From CAKSIN01 sp964423705 (GTDB taxonomy: Bacteria; Bacillota; Clostridia; UMGS1810), in NCBI GenBank assembly GCA_964423705.1, contig CAYRGA010000054.1, positions 1 through 11,623 of the forward strand: 11,623 nt of DNA. Reading direction: 5' to 3'. The notes beneath the pieces are model-generated. The model worked only from the letters and a program-made list of their open reading frames with translations. It was not told where the DNA came from and searched no databases. Of this stretch, positions 7,354 to 11,623 are shown piece after piece; the stretch's first letter is position 1, and each line of letters starts with the position of its first letter. The translations under genes and the position numbers were made by a program.

Positions 7354-8058
7354 TTATGCTGTTTCTTGAATGGGATTTGCCTTTTGTCTTAACTTGATTT
7401 TCTGCCAATTTATGTATCCGTAGATATCGTTTACGCAGAAAACAATGAAGCAAATTATGACGGAGAAATATTTCACATTCTCCTTAAAGGCGAGCAGCCA
7501 GAGTATAATAAGCACAATGTCATTTGCGGCATATGCCAGTGCGAAATACGGGCTTCGGCGTCCGGAAAGATACACAGCCAGAAAGCTTGTCATCACGGAT
7601 ATGGTACTAGGAACTATGTTGGCAGTATTGAGTTTAATCAGTATGATGCCGAAAAAAGCTGTGACTATCGCGGTTATAATACACATTACGATACATTCGG
7701 CTAGGCTGATGCTGTTTATTTTAACCTCTGACTTACTGCCGTTGTAAGGATTTTTAATCCATGATATAAATGCGTATACGGACATCGGCATTGTCATTCC
7801 CATATAAGTTATCATTTCGCCGTAATACGCAAAGCTCCACGAAACTGCGCTGTACAGCAGACTGAAAGTAACCATAAGTAGTTGTCCGAGGGGATTTCCC
7901 TTTGCACTGAATATCAGAGATGTAATGCCGATAAGTGATGCCGATAACCTTAAGTAATTCTCTTTGTCGAAAATGCAAAACGATATAATAATCGTAATCG
8001 CCGATACTGTCCAAAGGATGATTTCACCTTTTGAAAAATAATGATGCTTTGATTTCAT
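7354..8058 (-). CDS. PnuC-family membrane transporter (nicotinamide riboside or related vitamin/nucleoside uptake)
   Basis: PnuC-type proteins carry nicotinamide riboside and related vitamins across the membrane by facilitated diffusion, trapped by later phosphorylation. The 234-residue protein begins at ATG 8056-8058, chosen because GGGAGG (complement of 8066-8071) lies 7 bases upstream; an ATG 13 codons earlier lies inside the leader terminator. Family features are hydrophobic helices along the whole length, NPLGQ (55-59), SW...YYGE (73-81), the conserved proline of MTMP (88-91), YAAND (176-180) and the C-terminal signature NDIYGYINW (210-218). PnuC relatives include thiamine (PnuT), riboflavin (PnuX) and deoxynucleoside (PnuN) carriers, so the substrate is not certain. 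I see no TPP or FMN riboswitch signature upstream, which argues against PnuT or PnuX but does not exclude them. It has its own promoter and an attenuating leader. Confidence 0.88.
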   Translation of the reverse strand: MKSKHHYFSKGEIILWTVSAITIIISFCIFDKENYLRLSASLIGITSLIFSAKGNPLGQLLMVTFSLLYSAVSWSFAYYGEMITYMGMTMPMSVYAFISWIKNPYNGSKSEVKINSISLAECIVMCIITAIVTAFFGIILIKLNTANIVPSTISVMTSFLAVYLSGRRSPYFALAYAANDIVLIILWLLAFKENVKYFSVIICFIVFCVNDIYGYINWQKIKLRQKANPIQETA

Positions 8059-8181
8059 TTTTATGCCTCCCAAATAAAAAAGCATCCGTATACACATCTT
8101 CTAAGACCTAATGATGTGTAACGAATGCTTTAAAGCATTTCACTACCCGGTGGCAGTTAAATAATTATCAACGTTAATACC
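8059..8181 (-). ncRNA. Structured leader RNA of the pnuC-like gene, candidate riboswitch/attenuator of unrecognised class
   Basis: The transcript should start near 8181-8180 and run about 105 bases to a terminator just before the ribosome binding site. In message order, a weak CTGCC-ACCG-GGTAG hairpin (8156-8143) lies inside the 16-base stretch 8156-8141. The perfect palindrome AATGCTTTAAAGCATT (8139-8124) follows, then a 17-pair terminator stem whose 5' arm begins with the same AGCATT (8129-8124). The palindrome hairpin and the terminator therefore compete for AGCATT, the arrangement of a transcriptional switch. I could not match the conserved cores of TPP, FMN, purine, preQ1-I, SAM, T-box or THF elements. 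The ligand is unknown; NAD-related or nucleoside metabolites are natural guesses from the gene. Confidence 0.65.
8076..8129 (-). terminator. Intrinsic terminator in the pnuC-like leader
   Basis: On the message, AGCATTCGT (8129-8121) and TACACATC (8120-8113) pair with GATGTGTA (8098-8091) and ACGGATGCT (8089-8081). There is one bulged T at 8090, one G-U pair and a 14-base loop. A run of six T follows (8081-8076). GGGAGG for the pnuC-like gene starts only 4 bases later (8071-8066), so termination would prevent expression of the gene. Confidence 0.88.
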
Positions 8182-8186
8182 GGATT

Positions 8187-8215
8187 AATATAGCACAATT
8201 TTTAAAATCTGTCAA
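8187..8215 (-). promoter_or_regulatory. Promoter of the pnuC-like gene
   Basis: On the minus strand TTGACA (8215-8210) is a perfect -35 box and TATATT (8192-8187) a good -10, separated by exactly 17 bases. The -35 begins 8 bases after the acyltransferase stop codon at 8224-8226, so the pnuC-like gene has its own start of transcription but could also receive read-through from the operon above it. Confidence 0.85.
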
Positions 8216-8223
8216 TACTTTTT

Positions 8224-9264
8224 CTAAAATATTTTATGAAACCCCTTTTTGATTGCCGTTTCATTTATCCTGCCTTTTAATATTTCGAGGTAATCGGAAA
8301 CCGCTATACATTCAATTATAAGAACTATGTAATTGAATACACCGTTGTTTACGACAAAAAGTATCTGCTTTATCGGCACGTAATAGCAGTACAGGAAGGA
8401 ATGCATCATAAATATATTTGCTGAATGGTAACCCATAAAACCCAAGAAACTGTTAATGTATTTGATATGGCATGCGGTTGCCTTCGCGGCTAAGATGATT
8501 GATACCGCGTAAAATGTATCGGCGATTACTCCGAAATACGAACGTACAGCTGTCATGGCGATTGCAGATAGTATACAAATAACGCAGGTGATAGTGTATT
8601 TTCTGCATAAAAATTCGGAAAACATGTTTAATATGTTTTTCTGCGACAGTATAATACCCACTATAAACGGAAAAATCCAAAATATCTCACGGCAGTTGTC
8701 GTACGAACCGTCACTGAAATATGAGTATATGACCAATGGCACAAAGGCAGCGGCAAGCAGTATAATCGGAATACGTTTGCACAGTCTTTGCAGTATCGGA
8801 AACAGAAGGTACAAAACGATTACGGTTTCCATATACCACCAGGTTTGATTCATGGTCGAAGTGTTAAACAGTGATTTTAGTCCAAAGAAATCCAGCACAA
8901 AGCTTACAAATCCGTTTATATCTCTGCCGTATACATCAAGCGGGTTTTCACCGCATAAAAATCCCAGCGGAACAAATATAATAAATATAAACCAAAACTG
9001 CTTCATTAGCTTCAGAAGGTGGTTTTTAACAAATTTAAAATCACTTCCGTTATAGCGTTTATAGCTTTCGTTTATTCCGTAACCGCTCAGTACCACAAAA
9101 ATTGCGACACATACTTTGCACAGCGTAGCTATGATTACCAATATTGAGTCATTAACCCAGTCGAGCGGCGGCTCCAGAATCCCCATGCCAAGGTGATGGC
9201 ACACCAGCATAAGTACGGCAATTCCTTTTATAATTCCTGTGTCATGCTTTGTAAATTTATCCAT
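8224..9264 (-). CDS. Acyltransferase-3 family multi-pass membrane protein
   Basis: Members of this family (PF01757 type) transfer acyl groups, often acetyl, onto polysaccharides or other envelope molecules across the membrane. The 346-residue protein has about ten hydrophobic helices. The N terminus has the typical pattern FTKHDTGIIKGIAVLMLVCHH, with the His pair at 23-24 in the first helix, followed by LSGYGINESYKRYN and a basic loop before WFIFIIFVPLGF. The C terminus contains MMHSFLYCYYVP, a common family block. The start is supported by GGAG (complement of 9272-9275), 7 bases upstream. Only 15 bases separate it from the EamA transporter gene, so it is the last gene of a probable three-gene operon. 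The acyl acceptor cannot be predicted from sequence. Confidence 0.85.
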   Translation of the reverse strand: MDKFTKHDTGIIKGIAVLMLVCHHLGMGILEPPLDWVNDSILVIIATLCKVCVAIFVVLSGYGINESYKRYNGSDFKFVKNHLLKLMKQFWFIFIIFVPLGFLCGENPLDVYGRDINGFVSFVLDFFGLKSLFNTSTMNQTWWYMETVIVLYLLFPILQRLCKRIPIILLAAAFVPLVIYSYFSDGSYDNCREIFWIFPFIVGIILSQKNILNMFSEFLCRKYTITCVICILSAIAMTAVRSYFGVIADTFYAVSIILAAKATACHIKYINSFLGFMGYHSANIFMMHSFLYCYYVPIKQILFVVNNGVFNYIVLIIECIAVSDYLEILKGRINETAIKKGFHKIF

Positions 9265-9279
9265 ATGCTTTCTCCGATT

Positions 9280-10215
9280 TTATTCAGCAAGTCCCTCAGC
9301 AACACCAAGCAACAGTATTCCGAAGCAAACCAAGCCGATTGTTATGTATTGGTTGAGTTTTAGACGCTCTTTTAAAAATATAGCCGAGAAGATGACTGAG
9401 AATATGCAGTACGAGCCAATCATTGGGGCTGCGACAGCGGCTTTTCCGCCGCTTAATGCATATACGTATGTGGCTTGTCCAAGAGTTTCAAATGCGGCTG
9501 CTGCAAATCTCGGCGCGGTTTTAAGCTCTTTAAACACCGGCTTTTTCTTTATTAATTTAATGTACACTATAAGTGCCAGTGCACATATTAAAAATGTGAG
9601 CTCATATGATATATTTGCTACATCTTCGAAGTTATTCGATGTTATTCCGATAAGAGGTGATGTACTGAAATCATCGAGATAATATCCATCAAAAAAGGTA
9701 CCGAGAGCATCTATAATACAGTAGATAATCGGCATGAAAAACGCCGCAAAGCCTATACGGTATTTTTTGTCATTGTCAAGGCTGTCATCTGATTGAAGCT
9801 GCTTTTCAATAACACCGAGCCATATGACGCCCGCAAATATAAATGCAATTCCCACGAGTGATATTTTGTCGATAGCCTGTTTTAAAAATATAAGGCTCAT
9901 GATGCCCGCTACAACACCGGATGAATTTTGAATCGGTGAAGATATGGAAAGCTCCAGATACCTTAATCCGAAGTAGCCTACCGTCATTGAAAGTATGTAC
10001 ATAGCTGAAACCGGGAGATAAACCAGTATGTTTATCGGGTTGTAGGCTATGTTTTTTGTTATAAGTGTAAAAATAGCATGCGCGCCCATTATAAGACCGA
10101 CAGCTACAGAGGTTTTAAGATGACTGTATGAGTCATTTTCATCGGCACCGCCCTTATAGAAAAGGTCGGCAGCTCCCCAGCACAATGTCGTAATCAGTGC
10201 AAATATAAACCACAT
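9280..10215 (-). CDS. EamA/DMT-family transporter
   Basis: This is a drug/metabolite-superfamily membrane carrier of 311 residues with about ten hydrophobic helices arranged as two EamA repeats. The first spans roughly residues 1-137 (starts MWFIFALITTLCWGAADLFYKGGA, ends near IFAGVIWLGVIEK). The second spans roughly 153-308 (ends YITIGLVCFGILLLGVAEG). A charged linker, QLQSDDSLDNDKKYR, separates them, and a loop at about 175-200 precedes the next helix. The late pair PMIGSYCIFSVIFSAIFLKERLKLNQYI, with its LKERL turn, is a hallmark of the family. Such proteins export or import small metabolites; the substrate is not predictable here. The start has GGAG (complement of 10224-10227), 8 bases upstream. 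It lies 24 bases after the secreted-protein gene and 15 bases before the acyltransferase gene, so co-expression is likely. Confidence 0.87.
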   Translation of the reverse strand: MWFIFALITTLCWGAADLFYKGGADENDSYSHLKTSVAVGLIMGAHAIFTLITKNIAYNPINILVYLPVSAMYILSMTVGYFGLRYLELSISSPIQNSSGVVAGIMSLIFLKQAIDKISLVGIAFIFAGVIWLGVIEKQLQSDDSLDNDKKYRIGFAAFFMPIIYCIIDALGTFFDGYYLDDFSTSPLIGITSNNFEDVANISYELTFLICALALIVYIKLIKKKPVFKELKTAPRFAAAAFETLGQATYVYALSGGKAAVAAPMIGSYCIFSVIFSAIFLKERLKLNQYITIGLVCFGILLLGVAEGLAE

Positions 10216-10239
10216 GAGAGTTTCTCCTTAGTATGAATA

Positions 10240-11604
10240 TTATTCGTCGATATTTTGTGTAGTTATTATTACCTGCTGCGTTTCGTCAATCCAGTCAACA
10301 TTGTACTTGAAGGATTCGCTTATTGCTCTGAGGGGTACAAGTGTACGGTCGTTTATGAGCATAGCCGGTACGTCAAGAGTGACATTTCCGTTGCTTGTCG
10401 GCATAAGAGTATTGTTTATCTGACAGCAGATGAAGGTGTTACCCTTGACAGCCATAGCGGTCTGTGTTTCGTCATCCCATGTTACTGCTGCTCCGAGCTT
10501 TTCAAATATTGCTCTTAACGGAACCATGGTTCTGCTGTCGTTGTAAAGGATTGGTTTGACGTCGAATTCCACTTTTTCGCCGTCTATATACACAGTGATT
10601 TCATCGGGTGTGTCAGCTTTCGGGAGTGCAGCTTCGCCCTCGGTTGGTTTGCTTTCATCTCTAACGGATAAATCGGGTGCTTTGCCGATGCCGTTTTCCT
10701 TCACATATTCTGCTGCGGCACTGCTGCTTGTGGTTATGCTTATGCCGCTGAGCGGAAGTACGGTTGAAGAAGTGAGCTGAGTAACAGAGCATTCGGGAGT
10801 TGTTGATTTATTGCCTTCTTTTATTGCTATTGCGCAGTCTTTCAAAGAAAAGCATGATACGTCGATTGATGCTATATCTTCGAGAGCCGTGAACTTAACC
10901 TTTGCAACCGTAACAGAGGTCTCTCCTGCGGTATATAACGGTGAACCTTCGTCAATCTTCTGTCCGTCGAGTGATATATATGCTGCTCTTACGGTGTTTG
11001 TCACCATACCGTGGAGCGGTTCGCTTATATAGCCGAGGTCGTTTTCGCCCACGGATTCATACCACTCCTTATCGCACCAGTCATCATCATCGTAGCTGAT
11101 TCTTTCTTTGTCGAATACGATTAAGCTTTGAAGAACAGATAAGTTCTTAAGGTCACCCTTTAAGGTGATGGTCAGATAAAATTCGTCTCCTTTTTTTGCC
11201 TGATTAATGTCGCTTGTGAGCGAGAAGGCGTAGGCGGAATCAATGTTTGAAATGCTGGTTTTGGAACCTTCGGTATAACTGAAAGCGGATAATCCCACAC
11301 TTTCCACAGTGTCGGCAATTTCGGCTGTTTCGGCATTTGTGCAGCCGTAAAATGCCATGTCTCCGATGTGGGTGATACCGCTTTCTACAATGATTTTAAC
11401 AATGCTGCTTCTTTGTTCTGCCCACGGAATGTCGGCTTCAGAGTTATAGTCATACATAGCTCCGCTTCCGGAAATTGTCAAAATACCGTCAGTGATATCC
11501 CAAGCGGCATTTTCACCGCATTGGTTGCTTGCAAATGCATTGATGCACAGTGTGCTTGAGAAAACCATGCAGATGCATACGATTAAAGTGATAAGCTTTT
11601 TCAT
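10240..11604 (-). CDS. Secreted protein with BspA-like, cohesin-like and copper-amine-oxidase-N (stalk) modules
   Basis: This is a probable exported or cell-surface protein of 454 residues. A signal peptide covers 1-25, with likely cleavage after AFA. Residues 28-117 resemble a single BspA/LRR_5-type unit: WDITDGILTISGSGAMYDY, then PWAEQRSSIVKIIVESGITHIGDMAFYGC. Residues about 124-270 look like a cohesin-type beta-sandwich (KKGDEFYLTITLKGDLKNLSVLQSLIVFD... TVAKVKFTALEDI), although no dockerin is seen nearby. A Ser/Thr/Glu/Pro-rich linker leads to a copper-amine-oxidase-N stalk domain at 337-450, with the paired motif TMVPLRAIFEKLGAAVTWDD (359-378) and TLVPLRAISE (421-430). There is no enzyme domain or LPXTG anchor, so a binding or scaffold role is inferred, not shown. 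The start has AGGAG (complement of 11613-11617), 8 bases upstream. Its promoter is outside the window. Confidence 0.85.
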   Translation of the reverse strand: MKKLITLIVCICMVFSSTLCINAFASNQCGENAAWDITDGILTISGSGAMYDYNSEADIPWAEQRSSIVKIIVESGITHIGDMAFYGCTNAETAEIADTVESVGLSAFSYTEGSKTSISNIDSAYAFSLTSDINQAKKGDEFYLTITLKGDLKNLSVLQSLIVFDKERISYDDDDWCDKEWYESVGENDLGYISEPLHGMVTNTVRAAYISLDGQKIDEGSPLYTAGETSVTVAKVKFTALEDIASIDVSCFSLKDCAIAIKEGNKSTTPECSVTQLTSSTVLPLSGISITTSSSAAAEYVKENGIGKAPDLSVRDESKPTEGEAALPKADTPDEITVYIDGEKVEFDVKPILYNDSRTMVPLRAIFEKLGAAVTWDDETQTAMAVKGNTFICCQINNTLMPTSNGNVTLDVPAMLINDRTLVPLRAISESFKYNVDWIDETQQVIITTQNIDE

Positions 11605-11623
11605 GTTTAAATCTCCTTTATAT

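Noticed and set aside
8059..8097. Longer start for the pnuC-like gene at 8097
   Set aside because: The extra 13 codons would lie in the leader terminator arm, and GGGAGG is correctly spaced only for the ATG at 8056-8058.
8141..8180. Assigning the leader to a TPP, FMN, purine or ZTP riboswitch
   Set aside because: The conserved cores of these classes are absent. The stretch CCACCGGG resembles a ZTP fragment, but the required partner segments are missing.
9239..9682. Plus-strand open frame inside the EamA/acyltransferase region
   Set aside because: It is antisense to two well supported genes, has no recognisable domain and lacks its own ribosome binding site.
1..11623. CRISPR arrays, tRNA/rRNA genes, insertion sequences or phage genes
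   Set aside because: No regularly spaced repeats, cloverleaf sequences, transposase or phage-like coding was seen.

Overview
The window looks like chromosomal DNA of a low-to-moderate-GC Firmicute, most likely a gut-type Clostridia (Oscillospiraceae/Lachnospiraceae-like). The reasons are strong AGGAGG-type ribosome binding sites, a T-box leader, TTGACA-N17 promoters, a BMP-type lipoprotein transporter, and a secreted protein mixing BspA-like, cohesin-like and copper-amine-oxidase-N ('stalk') modules. There are no rRNA or tRNA genes, insertion sequences, CRISPR arrays or phage genes.

Left half, plus strand. Positions 55-4995 hold a complete nucleoside-type ABC importer: a BMP-family lipoprotein, a two-domain ATPase and two membrane permeases. 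The last three genes are translationally coupled by overlaps; a strong hairpin separates the binding-protein gene from the ATPase gene. Eight bases after the last permease gene a new promoter starts a T-box leader (about 5038-5308) with a threonine specifier codon (ACC). It controls threonyl-tRNA synthetase (5340-7103), which here lacks the N-terminal TGS domain.

Middle, 7104-7353. This is a convergent intergenic region with no gene, containing two sizeable inverted repeats and a short direct repeat.

Right half, minus strand. Reading right to left, a probable operon (first promoter outside the window) encodes a secreted stalk/cohesin-like/BspA-like protein (10240-11604), an EamA-family transporter (9280-10215) and an acyltransferase-3 membrane protein (8224-9264). 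Immediately after it, a separate strong promoter (8187-8215) drives a structured leader ending in an intrinsic terminator just before the ribosome binding site of a PnuC-family vitamin/nucleoside transporter (7354-8058).

How the parts fit. The ABC importer and the PnuC-like protein both probably take up nucleoside-type compounds, so the locus has a salvage flavour, although thrS lies between them. Two genes (thrS and pnuC-like) use premature termination in a leader RNA. The thrS leader is a recognisable T-box. The pnuC-like leader matches no riboswitch class I can recognise and is the best candidate here for something undescribed.
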